Shown here one piece after another: positions 37,081 to 49,294 of a stretch of 64,000 nucleotides of DNA. The DNA is taken from positions 1 to 64,000 of the forward strand of contig CAUYLG010004878.1 of assembly GCA_963573385.1 (NCBI GenBank), written 5' to 3'. The DNA is from Cacajao melanocephalus (Eukaryota; Chordata; Mammalia; Primates; Pitheciidae). Numbering within the stretch: position 1 is the stretch's first letter; each line of letters begins with the position of its first letter. Below the pieces are notes generated by a model. The model saw only the letters and a list, made by a program, of their open reading frames with translations. It had not been told where the DNA came from and made no database searches. The position numbers and the translations under genes are program-made.

Positions 37081-38404
37081 ATACAATTTCCCCCTCTTCC
37101 TTTTATAGCACCTTAAACTTTCCATGTGATTCCAGTGTGTACACAGCATGAAGAACCATTTGCTATACAAGATTTATCCTGTGAATAAGATCAACCTTAA
37201 CTATTCAAAACCCATGGGCTGAGAGCCTGCTCAGAGTATGGATGATCATTCAGAAAAAAAGTCATGCTACCATTTTACCACAGTAAAGATTAGTGAATGT
37301 CGAATATAAAAATATTGTATATCTATTATTTTAAGGTGAACACATTTTGACCCCTTCTTCTTGGTATACTTGCATATTCCATCATTTTGGGAGCATGGGA
37401 ATGGTAAGATCTTCCATGTATGTTCAAGGAATCAAACAGCCAGAGTTGAGCTTGAGCCAAGAAAACAAATTGGTGTCACATTTGTTTGGTCACAGGAAGT
37501 TACAGTCTTTATATTTGGCATTAGATGATGAAAAACACTTTGCTATAAGTTATGCCTTTATGACCTGTCTTCTCTCAAAGAGTTGTCTGTGAATTCACCT
37601 CATCCTCATTTCCTCTTCAGTAGGGATACATTTGTAATATCAACCAACATGTTTTTATGAAGCAAATGTCATTCTCAGCTTCATGATCAAATACATTAAG
37701 ACATCAACCCCATGCCCAAGGATAAGAGTATGTCACAGCAAAATGAAGCAGAATGAAAGGAAAAAAATGTTTAGTCTTAAAATATAGAGAACTGCTTGCA
37801 TTTTTCAGGAAGGAGGAACACTAGTAAAGGTCTATACCACGAGTAATGAAGATATTTTTGGCTTTAGAAAGAGGCTTCAGCTTTATTTTAACACATATTT
37901 AACTTCGCCAACATCTTTACCAGCTCTGACAGGTAGCTCAGCATAGCTGAAGAACTCTGTACTTACTCTCAAAGTGAGAGGGTGAGGAGGAACTTTACAG
38001 ATTCACACAACCATGTGATCTTTCTTCTTTTCTCCTGACTGTGTTTTGACCTCTTTACTAAAGAATGTCTAAAGGGGAACTAAAACTGTACCAGAAGGAA
38101 CCTCAATGCAGACCTTTTCCATCCCATAAAAATTCATGGAACAAAATATAGAGTAGATGCTTATTTAAAATGTGAGAATCAGAAATATTTGAAGGTGGAG
38201 TCATAGCAGAGACAATTTAGATTCACTGATTTGACTAATGAAGAAAATATGAAACAAAAAAAAAATGAAGGCAGTAATGCAAAGTTATAAAAACTTTAAG
38301 TATTTATCACTTTACCAATTTGTTTATGGAAGACAGTGCGCTCTCCTCCCAACTCCAAGTTAGGACAGATCAAAGACTCTGACCCCAAGGAATGTTTCAC
38401 ACAA
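37081..38404. other. Unique DNA
   Basis: No gene or repeat family supported. Confidence 0.4.
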
Positions 38405-38590
38405 CCATTTGACAAAAAAGAAGGAAGAGAAATAAAGAGAGAGAGAAGAAACGAAAAGAAAGAGAGAGGAAGGAAGGAAGGGAGGGAAAGAGGAAGGGAG
38501 GAAAGGAGGGAGGGAGGGAGGGAGGGAGGCAAGGAAGGAGGGAAGGAAAGAAGGGAGGGAGGGAAGGAAGGGGAAAAAAAGGAAAAAAAA
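38405..38590 (+). repeat. Polypurine GGAA/GGGA microsatellite
   Basis: Almost pure purine over about 165 bp, with several GGAA units and a run of GGGA at 38,507-38,529 that fits a four-tract G-quadruplex. Long open frames across it on both strands are artefacts of the repeat. Confidence 0.95.
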
Positions 38591-39281
38591 TACACCTTCC
38601 AAAGAAAATTGAAACATAAAAAAGAATAGACCTCTCTCAATCTTGGTACTCTATCAGCTTTAGTACTGTCAGCCTTGGTATTCTGACTGCAATGGTGACT
38701 ATCTATTCCTTGTTCTAAGCTTAGGATTTGAGAATAAAGATGTTGTAACAGAGAGGATTATGGGAGATGACTCTTCTCAAGATCCAGGGTTACTGCTCAT
38801 GAGACAAAAGGTTCAAGTGGCTATGGTCTCAGGCCTGGTGAGCACAGACCCAGAGACTTGCCACTTGAAAACAAAAATTAACAAATAAATGTCTGTAAAA
38901 AATAGTAGCCAGGGCACTGAGAGAGGCACAAGTGTCAAGTCTATGCAAATGGGTGATTTTTTATTAGATTAGGAAGTTAAATTAGTATGTCTCCAAATGT
39001 AACATATATGATGATAATACAAAATGATAATAATATGAAATGCATTAAAATATATTTTCAATGAAGAAAACATGGAAATGATGTGAATTTTAAACATTCA
39101 AATTTCTTGACAAAGATAAGTGGGGATTTAACCTTTGCTTCTGCCTTTGTTTCTATCTAGCACTCTGATAAGTACAGCATAATAAGGAATGCTCAATCAT
39201 ACTGTATAATCAAGTGTTTTCCACACTTTACACAGTCTTCTAGGACTGTTTTCATAACTGCTGGCATTCTCATTTACCACC

Positions 39282-39728
39282 TGTTTCAGTCTATTTAGTG
39301 TTGCTATAAAAGAATACCTAAGGCTGGGTAATTTATAAAGAAAAGAGGTTTATTTGGCTCACAGATCTGCAGGCTGTGCAAGAAGCTTGGTGCCAGCATC
39401 TGCTCAGCTTCTGATGAGGGCCTCAGGCTGCTTCTGCTCGCAGAGGAGAGTGAAGGAGAGCCAGTGTGTTCAGAGATCACACGGCAAGAGAGAAAGCAAG
39501 GGAGGTGTTACCAGGCTCTTTCTAACAACCAACTCTCACAGAAACTAACATGAATGAGAACTTGCTAACTCTCCTCCCCCCATTAGAGAAGGCATCAACC
39601 TGTCCAGAGGAATACACCCCCATGACAAAAATATCTCCCTTTATGCCCTCTCATTAGGCCTCACATCCAACACTGGGGAGCCAATTTAAATATGAGATTT
39701 GGAGGGTGCAAACTTCCAAGCTATATAG
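39282..39728 (-). mobile_element. MaLR LTR (MST/MLT type), minus strand
   Basis: 'gtttcagtctatttagtg', 'aaggctgggtaatttata', 'tgatgagggcctcaggct', 'taacaaccaactctcaca' and 'tatgagatttggagggtg' follow the reverse of a MaLR LTR. Solo. Confidence 0.8.
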
Positions 39729-40753
39729 TACCAACTCAATATTATTTGTTAAATTGCTTAAAAATATCCCTGATTCATCACTTAGAGATGTGTTATTTAG
39801 GATGTCATGAGTCTGATGCTCTGTTTATGTTTTCTAAGTTTTTTTCTCATTTTTTTCTAAATTCATGTACCTACTTGAATATATCTATACCAGCCATCCT
39901 TTTCTTGTGGGTGTCACCAGTGACCCACTATTCACATGGGAAAGCACCACTCTTGTGTTTCCATTCTGTGTTGTGTCTTAAAACTCTAGCATTATTCTCC
40001 CAAAATAAGAATACAATAAGATGCTGCTGATTGACTTTCTGGATTACTTCCAGTGCTGCCCCTCATCCTTGCTCTAACCTTGGTTCTGCCTAATCAGGCC
40101 AAATTCCATACCACCAACTGCATAGTCAGAGTCTTTCTCTCTGTCCCACCCTTATGGGCTGATGTCTCCATCGAGCAATTTACCTGAATTTTTATTTGCC
40201 ACTTCTTATCTTGACTGTGAGCTCCAACCAATTTATTCCTTGACCCTGCTCACCATGGTGGTGCAAATGGGAGTGAGATACATATGGCTCACAATACACC
40301 ACCAACTATGAAAGCTATTTGGGCACTCACATGTGCTAGCAGCCAGAGACAGGGCTTGAAAATAAGAATTAAGTTTATGAGAGTGATTTTCAGAAAGATG
40401 CACAACTCAAGGATTGGATTTAGCATCTGAAAAGATGAAGGTATCAGCATTTGCTTGAGAGGATTGATGTGAGGTGGTGCAACTGAGCAAATGTGCTAAC
40501 ATACTTATTATAATACTAGTTATAGGGAATAATAAATAAAGTATGTGATGTTATTACTAGGATATGGTTGTATTTAGTATTACTCTTATACTGTATTTAC
40601 TATTACTCTTTTAACAGAGTGGCTAAATGAATCCTAGATAGTTTTTATATTAATGCTTTCTGGAACACCTAAAGGCTTGCCCTGTTCTGCCTTCTGATCA
40701 CATTTGGGATTTGCATTTGTTGGCTATGGCTGGAGAGAGAAGTTTTTGTTTGT
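39729..40753. other. Mostly unique DNA
   Basis: No gene seen. About 40,030-40,260 has an L2-like flavour that I cannot confirm. 'tattactctta' recurs at 40,570-40,615. Confidence 0.35.
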
Positions 40754-40787
40754 ATTTTAATAAAAAGGCAATCCTTTTTATTAAAAT
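40754..40787. repeat. Perfect 15-bp hairpin with 4-nt loop
   Basis: 'attttaataaaaagg' - caat - 'cctttttattaaaat'. Every arm base pairs. Confidence 0.95.
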
Positions 40788-41639
40788 CTGGATGAACACC
40801 TTACAAACAATAAAGGAAGAAGCAGATTTTAGAATTTTTTTTTTTATTCTGAGCTAAACTTGCTTAATGGAGACCTTCGACTCAGGAATTGCAGCCAATA
40901 TCTGCCTGAAGAGATATCATGGGGAAAATGAGGAACCAGATCCTACTGACAAAGGAAGACTTTGGAGATGACAAAGACAGAATCGAGTCTGTCAGAGCAG
41001 CATGCATGGTGAACACTAAGAATCTGAACACTAAAAGGCTACTGAGAGAAGGACTTAAGATCTTTCTGGAAACACCTGTTTTTCTCCCACACTGCGCTCA
41101 CATAACTCAAAGCATTGATTTCTTTCTTCACTCATTTTTATCTATTACTTCATATTATCTTTGTGTCAGGATTTTGAAGACTTTGATCATTCTTTAGCTT
41201 AGAGGTTGTTTTGCTCTTCTTACACCTAATAAACAATGGGTCACTGTTACCTTCCTATTATGCCTCCTCAGAGCATGTGCCTGCCCCAGGGTACCCTGGT
41301 CTGGGGAAGGAGGGGAACATGAACCTGATAAATGTTAAGATCAGAGAGTCACGCAAAGTGAGTAGGTAGAATGGATAGATATTCTTCTAGTGTGATCAGG
41401 TAAGAAGACAGTTCCTTCAACTTAAAATCATTAGAGTGTTAGAGAATTTGCAGAGAATTTATTCCTGAATGAGAAACTGCAGGAGAGTAGATAACACTAT
41501 GTGTTACCTGTTTTGGTAATTCAGACTGGCATATATAGAGGCAGAACAGAATGCAGGCAATCAGGAGAGTAAGTATTTAGCAGATAAAATGAATTATCTG
41601 ACTGTTACCAGAGGCTGAGGTCCCCAGAAAGGCTTCAAA

Positions 41640-41960
41640 AGAATAGAATGAAAAGAGTCTCTGAAATCAACAGATCTACGTTTGTGTTACTGTCTGCCAC
41701 TTACTAGGTGTATAACTTACTAGGTGTATAAGTGGCATACGGCAACACAAACCTAGATCTGTTGATTTCAGAGACTCTTTTCAGTCTAGTAGGTGTAGAG
41801 TCTACTAGACTCTTTTAATTCAACTAGGAGTAAAACAAGAAGCCAATTTAGCTCTGTTTCTGAACCATGGTTTCTTCATCTGCAAAATGTGGTTAGTATT
41901 AATACCAAAATTGAAGGTCAAAGAATGAGATATTTGCAGAAGTGCTTCATAAACTATAAA
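41640..41960 (+). repeat. MIR SINE, interrupted by a de novo palindrome
   Basis: Left MIR part to 'gccacttactaggtgtata' (MIR box 'gccacttactagctgtg'), then about 105 bp not in MIR, then 'ctgaaccatggtttcttc' and 'atctgcaaaatgtgg' (MIR). The extra DNA is the reverse copy of the left part. Confidence 0.65.
41649..41783. repeat. Palindrome, arms about 53 bp, with a 16-bp tandem repeat at its centre
   Basis: Arms 41,649-41,701 and 41,731-41,783 are reverse complements with about five differences, including an unbroken stretch from 'tgaaaagagtctctgaaa' through 'tcaacagatcta'. The centre is 'acttactaggtgtata' twice (41,699-41,714 and 41,715-41,730). A further perfect 10-bp pair, 'agtctagtag' / 'ctactagact', follows at 41,783-41,811. 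Confidence 0.93.
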
Positions 41961-42382
41961 TACTAGATACATAGTATAGTTTATCAAATAACAGCTATTG
42001 TTGTTGCTGTTGAAATTTTGGAGAGTTTTATGGTTTTCATGATATCAGCAATGAAAGCCTCAATATAGCAATGCTTCTATTCACACTTTTTTAAGTTAGG
42101 CAAAACTTTTGTAATGCTTTTCAAGGCTGATATATAAACAAAAACAAAAAGCAAACAAGCAAACCAACCTTAGTAAAATTGCCATGAACTTAGAATGGGA
42201 AAAAATTTGTATGGAGGAGGAAGCTTTGCTTTTGGTCAACAAAGATGATATTTAGACACTTCAAGATATGATGTATACTCAAGCAATTTTACCATGAAAT
42301 TTTAAGCCTTACTGTTCTGTTTTCAGGGAATTTTCCTTTTGTTCACAGTAAAGGGAGCAGAACAAGAATAAGACCACAGATT

Positions 42383-42623
42383 GTTTAGGAGTGGTGGTTC
42401 ATGTCTGTAATATAAGCACTTTGGAGAGCCAAGGTGGGAGAGTTGCTTGGGCCTCGGAATTTGAGGCCAGCCTGGGTAACAGTGAGATGTTGTCTCTAAA
42501 AAATAAAAATAACAGAATTAGCTGGGCATGGTGGTGCACACCTTTAATTCCATCTACTTGGGAGGCTAAAGTGGGAGAATGGCTTAAGCCTGGGAGTTCA
42601 AAGCTGCAAGGAGCCATGATCCC

Positions 42624-42652
<29 letters not shown>
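42383..42652 (+). mobile_element. AluJ, 3'-truncated before a pure A29 tail
   Basis: J-type text ('gttgcttgggcctcgga', 'gaggccagcctgggtaac'). The right monomer ends at 'gagccatgatccc' without the usual 'gcactccagcctgg' part and passes straight into 29 A residues (42,624-42,652). Confidence 0.88.
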
Positions 42653-42656
<4 letters not shown>

Positions 42657-44029
42657 ACAGATCCTGCCACACCAAAGTAAAAATTTTACCTATGAGACCA
42701 AAGTTGGCATTTGAAGTAACAGCTTCCTAAATATCACCTATTCTTCTTCTGTCCTAGTAGCTGATTAATGTTGCCAAAGAACATAAGTGAATCTTGCTGA
42801 TTAATATAACTGATTTCAGCAGGCGTTAAAAAGATTTAGTCTAGAGAAACTTGAATTTTTAAAAAAAATTTTATTATAGTGACTATTTTCTTTACTCTAG
42901 TTTAGCTGGAGGTGGGGACTTTTTAGTAGCCCATCATGGAATAATTTTTTCCAGTTGATTTTAAATAAATCAGGTGATGGGTCTCTTATAATTCCAGGTG
43001 GGAACCCAGTCACTAAGATGGGGGAGTTAACTGTTATGTAGTCTTTCTTGTTACAGAATAGCTGGATTCAATTTCTTGATATAAACTCTCCTTTACTCAA
43101 TTCGTTTCCATAAATAAATTAAAACTAAATTAAAAAGAGAAAAATATTGATTAAGAGGTGGAACTGTTTATCTCTGCTAGGAAAGTTTAGAAGTAGGTAG
43201 TGCCAAGGTATATTTTAAAAAGCAAACTGAAAGGAATAGTGAAGAAAATATGATTGTGAATATGAATAAGAACAGATCTCAGGAGGCAGCAGTGGTCTGG
43301 AAGTGATAGCAGATTTTCTCCCTTACTCAGGGCTGTCTCTCAGCTGAAATGTGTCTTTAGACATTGATTTTGGTAATTGCTGTCAAGTTGGTAAATTCTC
43401 AGCCAGCTGACTTAAAATTGATGAATGTAAAACAAAAATCCCATTGCTATCCATGTTAAACTGTAGAAACAAAGTTTGAACAAGGTCCCAGAAGGGGAGC
43501 AATTGGGGAGATGACTGAAGAAAGTGGTTTGACTCTCCTCCACATGGTACAGAGCTGTTACTTTCCTGCAGAACCCTATTCATACCCTACCCATCCCCTA
43601 CTCCCAACTCCTGAGATCACGGCTTTAAGGTTATTAGTTTCCAAACCCTGAATCCTCAGAGCAATGATTTCTCGATCTCACAACAAGAGGGCAGACAGGC
43701 AGCTCACAAGAGGATTCTACAAGTCTCCAAGGAAGAAAGAGAACCAAATTTTTCCCCATTCTACATGTGAGTGTGGTCAGTAGCAAAGATTCCAGATGGA
43801 TGTTGTAAGTTTAAACAAAAGCAGCAGATGCATTTCTAAGGTTCTTTGGGACCTGAATTGAAAAGAGGAGAAACAAAGTATTGCTTCCTTCATGCCACGT
43901 AAAAGGCGTCATACTTTATTATTCTCAAATTATCTATAGTTACTAGGCCCATGAACAAATTCTAGCTCCGTTTAACACACTGCACAGGCTTACAGTGCTC
44001 TTGAGAAAAAATACGGAATCCTTGACATG
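42653..44029. other. Unique DNA
   Basis: No gene or repeat family supported. Confidence 0.4.
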
Positions 44030-44535
44030 ATAAACCATACCCTGCCTGATCTGGCTCTTGTTCATCTCTCTAGCCTCCCAAGGGCTTGTCTTACCTGCAT
44101 TCTGTCCACATTGGCCATCATCCATGTGCTCATATGTGTCCACATATGTACACTATGTGGTCTTCATGGTTCAAGGGCCTTTATAAGCTTTAATTTCCTT
44201 AAATTGAACTACCCTGCTCTCCCTAATTTTGCCAATTAACTCCTACACTTGCTCGATCCTTACATATATATTTTTATTTTCCAAAACACACTTGCTGACC
44301 ACTTTCATCCCTAGACTAGGTAAGCTCTCCTTCCTCATCCTCAAACTTTCTCTTTATGGCAGTTTTAATTAAATACATATTCACGCAAGTAAATATGTCT
44401 TCTCATCTAAAGTGTAAACTCTAAAAGAACAGGAACCTTGTCTCTTTTGTGCACCATCATATCTATGGAAGTCAGAACAGTGAGTGGTATGCAGTGGTTA
44501 TACTATACATTTTTGTTGGATAAATGACTTGGATG
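44030..44535 (+). repeat. L2 LINE 3' part
   Basis: 'ataccctgcctgatctgg', 'ccctgctctccctaattt', 'agtgtaaactctaaaaga' and 'acaggaaccttgtctctt' follow L2 in order, ending near 'ttgttggataaatgac'. Confidence 0.6.
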
Positions 44536-45967
44536 TTGTTTAAAACAGTCATATCATAACAACATGTGAGGCACTGAGAATGATCAAATGGAAACTGCTC
44601 AAATTCAAGATCTCTATGTAGCTTTACTAAACATTTGGTCTATTATCACTTACCTAACACAAATTAAAAAATTTTTTTAAATGTTCCACTGAAAACTAAT
44701 TTTTGCATGTCTTTAATCAGTGAAAATGTTCTAAGGGTCTCACAAGTGCTTTCTAATAAATTCTGAATTTTGTGATACCATCTCTTTGGAAATACACCCC
44801 AATTCATGCACATAGCACATCCCTAACTAATATTGCAATAATTACTATTTTCTAGAGTGTTCAGCCCATTTTCTTCTTTGGCTTTCCATAGACTCTGTGT
44901 GTTTGTGTTATGTGCATACCACATTTCACACATACACACTCACATACATAAATATTTTGAAGTACATACACAGCTATTCAAAGTGTAAACTCACAGAGCA
45001 ATGATGTGCATCTTTCATAACATTTTGTTCCCTGCAGTCAATAAACTATCAGCTACTGCTTACATGAATACTTGAGAGTAACAACCATAGCAATTTAAGA
45101 GGTTCCCAGATAACATTTTTCCCTTATATATCTTGTTTTTAACTGTGATACTTAGATTCAAGCTTACTCTGAAATGCAAGAATGAAGAGATTTCTTGCTA
45201 TTGCATAGGTAGGCAGAAGTCATCAATCATTCAGAAGCTATATTATTCAGTCATGAATAAATAGAACTGATGAATAGAGAATACAGTGATTGTGAGTGTA
45301 CCCATAATGAATGAACAATGGGACTGCTTTTGAGTGAAAGAGGTCTGTTCCTGAGGCACTCATAGGGGAAGGGTGTATAAACATTGGGAGGAATGAAAGT
45401 AAAGGAATTATAATAATGTCCTGAGAGGAAAACACAGGGGCTTATGAAACATATAAGCATGATTGTAACTATTATCATTGTGTTGAAATTAATTTGGTGA
45501 AGAGTTTTTCTTACAAACTAGAGTAGTCAGGCAAATACACAAGGAAGCAGAATCAGAAACAAAAGCTTCCCAACTTTTGTAAATAATCTGAGTCAAACTT
45601 AAATTTCAACAGTAGTTGACAGCACAATGACCTAAATTGAATGAACGGTCCAGTGCAGGACCCAATGGGCTCAGGAAGAAGTAGTCTGAAAAATGAAGAG
45701 TCAGACGGGATCCAGGTAGTCTGGGTGAACTGAACCATGTCTCACCCCTACAGGATGTCTTCTTTTACCACTTCATCCCCAAATGCCTGTGGTCTTTTCT
45801 CACTTGGAGTTTAACCACTCTGTCAATTGCCCTCACAAGATATTGAGGTTTGGTAGCAGTGGGTAGCTACAATGGCTAAAATTATTTCACTGGGAACTAA
45901 TGAAATGTAAACTTTTGTCTCTAAATTTGTACTTGCATTTACAAAATTGTGCTTCAATTGCACAGTC
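44536..45967. other. Unique DNA
   Basis: No gene or repeat family supported. Confidence 0.4.
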
Positions 45968-46310
45968 TGTTTGGGCATGGTGGCTCATGCCTGGAAACCC
46001 ATCACTTGGGAGGCTGACGAGAGGGGACCGCTTGAGCCCAGGGGTTTGAGAACGGCCTGGGCAGTATAGCGGGGCCTTGTCACCACATAAAAATTAAAAC
46101 ATTAGCTGAGGATGGTGGCATGTACCTGCAGTCCCAACAACTTAGGAGGCTGAGGTGGGAGGATCCCCTGAGTCTTGAAGGCAGAGAAATTGCAGTGAGT
46201 TGTGATCATGCTGCTGTACTTCAACCTGGGCCAGACAGCAAGACCTTGTCTCAAAAAAAAAAAAAAAAAAGCAAGAAAGAAAGAAAGAAAAGAAAAAAGG
46301 GGGGAAAAAG
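45968..46310 (+). mobile_element. AluJ with A-rich / GAAA tail
   Basis: 'ttgggcatggtggctcat', 'gaccgcttgagcccaggg' and 'gcagtgagttgtgatcat' are J-type. The A18 tail passes into GAAA-like repeats to about 46,310. Confidence 0.9.
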
Positions 46311-48490
46311 CACAATCTTCAGTCTTCACCAAAGCCAGAGCCCCGCTTCGCTATTCTTGTATAAAAGCTTTTCTCATAGCAGCAGCAGGGAATATGAAAC
46401 TATACCAGTGAAAGCATTCCCTTGCTTTCTGTCCCCATTCCTGGACTCACAATTCTTTCTAATGTCTTTGAAAAGGACACAAATAGAAAATCACATGGCA
46501 GAATCCTCAACTTGTTAGAATGATTTTGCCTATTCAGATATGAGAGATAATTAGCAGCACAAATGTTAAAATTCTTTAGAGAGGCTGTAAAATAACATCT
46601 ATACAGTTCCATAAATCATGGTAAAACTGCTGGACCCTACTTTCAGGGGAAAGGGTTAGATAGATAAATTAGAAGATGTGGAAATTCTGAAAGTCAGTTG
46701 AAGAATAAACAAGTGATTTTCCAGCCAAGGTTACTGGATGTTTTAAACAGACAGTAAAGCAAAATGTTCTAAATTACTGGCCTTGTTGTAACTTAGGAGT
46801 CAGCATAATCTAAAACAGGAGTTGTGTTTTCTTGTTATTTGGTTCATTGGTTGGTTGACTTTTGTTTAAAATAAATAGTGGATAAAAGGAGCTAACAAAT
46901 TGTGTAAAGCCACTAAAAGCACCAAGATAGTAAGTAAACTGGAGGTGAAAACCATCAGTATTAAGTGGAGAGATGAGGTAAGAGCAGGTGGCTTTCCAAG
47001 TGCTCAGTGAGATGCTGTGGTTATTAATGCTGGAAGCAGAATACTTTAAAAACGTTTCAACTTGACGAAACATGTGACCATGGATTAAAAAAGGGTGCCT
47101 ATTGCCTGCCAGTTATTGACTTTTGAAATTATGAGTCACTTAACCCCCATTCCACCCCATCGTCACACATTCCCCCTCATTTACCTTTATCTGAGGTGCA
47201 CATTTATCAAATAATACCAAATTATCAAATAATAATTTATGCAATGATAACACTTAGTTGAAAAAAAAAACCTGTATCCACAGTTGATCTCAAAACCTAC
47301 ATGCACTTACCTTTTTCCACATGTTCACATACTTCTTTTAAAATAAATTAGGATATGTGGGGTGCTTGTGTTTTCCAGTTTTCCTACATGTTTTGAGGAT
47401 CTATAATTTTAAAAAGTAGATATTCAATTTCTTTACTGCCTTCAAAAATTAATTCAATTTGTTGAGTATGAATTACCTTATGATCCCCTTCTGTATTGTT
47501 CTATCAATATGATCTGTATCTCTTATGATGTTCAACTCTTCCATATACATGATACACTGCTTTCCAGGACAGATGAGTCTCTCCAAAATGACCATTTAAG
47601 TGCTTGTGAAAGGCACTTCCAGAGATGTAGAGTTGAGTAGGTCTCAGTCAATGTCCTCAAGGAGGTTTCCAGCAAAGGAAGCATGGCTCAGCAATATTAA
47701 ACAAATGGTAACTTACTTCTGTTTCACCCACTTATTCTTAGTAGTGAATTTGAGGCTACGTATACAAATAGAGAAGTGATTGTATTTTTCTCATCTTTAA
47801 TTTCTCCAGTGCCAAAACTGTGCTATAGTGCCTGACACAGAGTAATCATCTATTGTCTTCGCTTTATTTATTGCACATTGATAGGGACAACTCAATATTC
47901 ACACAGACAGCAATGGGACAGCAAAAGGCATACAAATTACAAACCCTGGCCCTGCATGGGTGGTGACCTACTCACAAATGGGAATAATACAAGACACACA
48001 GACCGAGTCTAAATAAATGTTGGCTGACTAACTTTCTGCCCACCTCTTGCTGCTCAGATCTTTCTTAAAGAAAGGTTTTGCCATTCAGTTTCAAGGTGTG
48101 CTGTTGGACTAAGAGCCTCTCGCTGTTAGAATCTATGAGAACCACCTGCGTTTTTGAGTCAAGGTCATGGACTTTCAGGCAGCCTCCCACCAGTGGCTGC
48201 GCAGGAAGAACATACTAGGGCTTTGCCATTTCTCTTCATGTGGGTTCTCCATTGTCATGTCTTTGTCCTGGCATTCCCCATCAGCTTAATTGAAGCCTCA
48301 GATCTGCATAATTGTCTGAGGTTCCTCTTGCTCCATCCTGCTTTCTCCACTTTTATCTTAATCAGGCATGGACCCCTAATAAACCTATTACATTGTTAAC
48401 TTTGCCTTAACATCCTCTCCCTGAAGAATTTAACAAATCCACTTTCCAATCACAACATTCTGAAGGAGGATACAAAATTTAAATACATAC
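46311..48490. other. Mostly unique DNA
   Basis: No gene seen. 47,815-47,880 has L2/MIR-tail-like text ('gtgcctgacacagagtaa'). Confidence 0.4.
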
Positions 48491-49030
48491 TTAGGGGTTT
48501 CCAGGAAGCTAAATGATTAGTGATATATGGGATGATGGTTCTAATTTATACATGCATCTGTAAATATGTCTATGTGTAATTACTTGTATCTATATTAAGG
48601 TAAACATAAATTCATCTGGAGGTCTCTAACTCTAATCCATGATCACATGGGTCATTCTCATTGCCTCTCCTTGATTATCTGTAAACTCTGACTTCACAAT
48701 AAGAAATCTGCTCCCACAATCCACCATCCATGTACCTAATTCTTCAATTTCAGCATACATGAATAGCTCTATCAGAATAGTTAACCAGTATCCCCTCTAA
48801 AGGGGTTATCAACTAGAAGCTAAATGATTAGTGATATATGGAATGATGGGTCTAATTTATACACATATCTATAAATACGTCTGTATAATTACTTGTATCT
48901 GTATCAAGGTAACAAGAATTCATCTGGAGGTCTCTAACTGTAATCCATGACCACATGGGTCATTCTCATTGCCTCTCCTTGATTATCTGTAAACTCTGAT
49001 GTCACAATAAGAAACTTGCTCCCACAGTAA
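48491..49030 (+). repeat. Tandem duplication, period about 308-311 bp
   Basis: Unit 1 starts near 48,491 ('aggggtttcc') and unit 2 near 48,799 ('aggggttatc'). Shared blocks are 'aagctaaatgattagtga', 'ttacttgtatctgtat'-type, 'aattcatctggaggtctc', 'cacatgggtcattctcat' and 'gattatctgtaaactctg'. Unit 2 is partial, ending near 49,027. The parent sequence seems to be an old unnamed repeat (compare 12.7 kb). Confidence 0.88.
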
Positions 49031-49294
49031 TTCTAATGGCAGCCAAAGTGCCACTGAAGACATTGCTACTTTTTGAGAAGTAGACACAAACTGGCTTTCT
49101 GTTAGTGGAAATGTACATAACTGAACAAGCATATTGAATATCTAAACAGAATTCTATTTTAAGGAAACAAAAAAATACTATTTTTAATATTATAAATTAT
49201 ACATAGTTTATTTACATTGATAATATAGAATGAGAACTTGAAGGAGAAAGTTGGAAGGCTCAGAACAAAGAGAAGATAAATCAGGTTTTGAGGA

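Noticed and set aside
38296..38640. Frames of 85-114 codons rich in Pro/Ser/Leu or Arg/Glu/Gly
   Set aside because: Direct translation of the GGAA/GGGA repeat.
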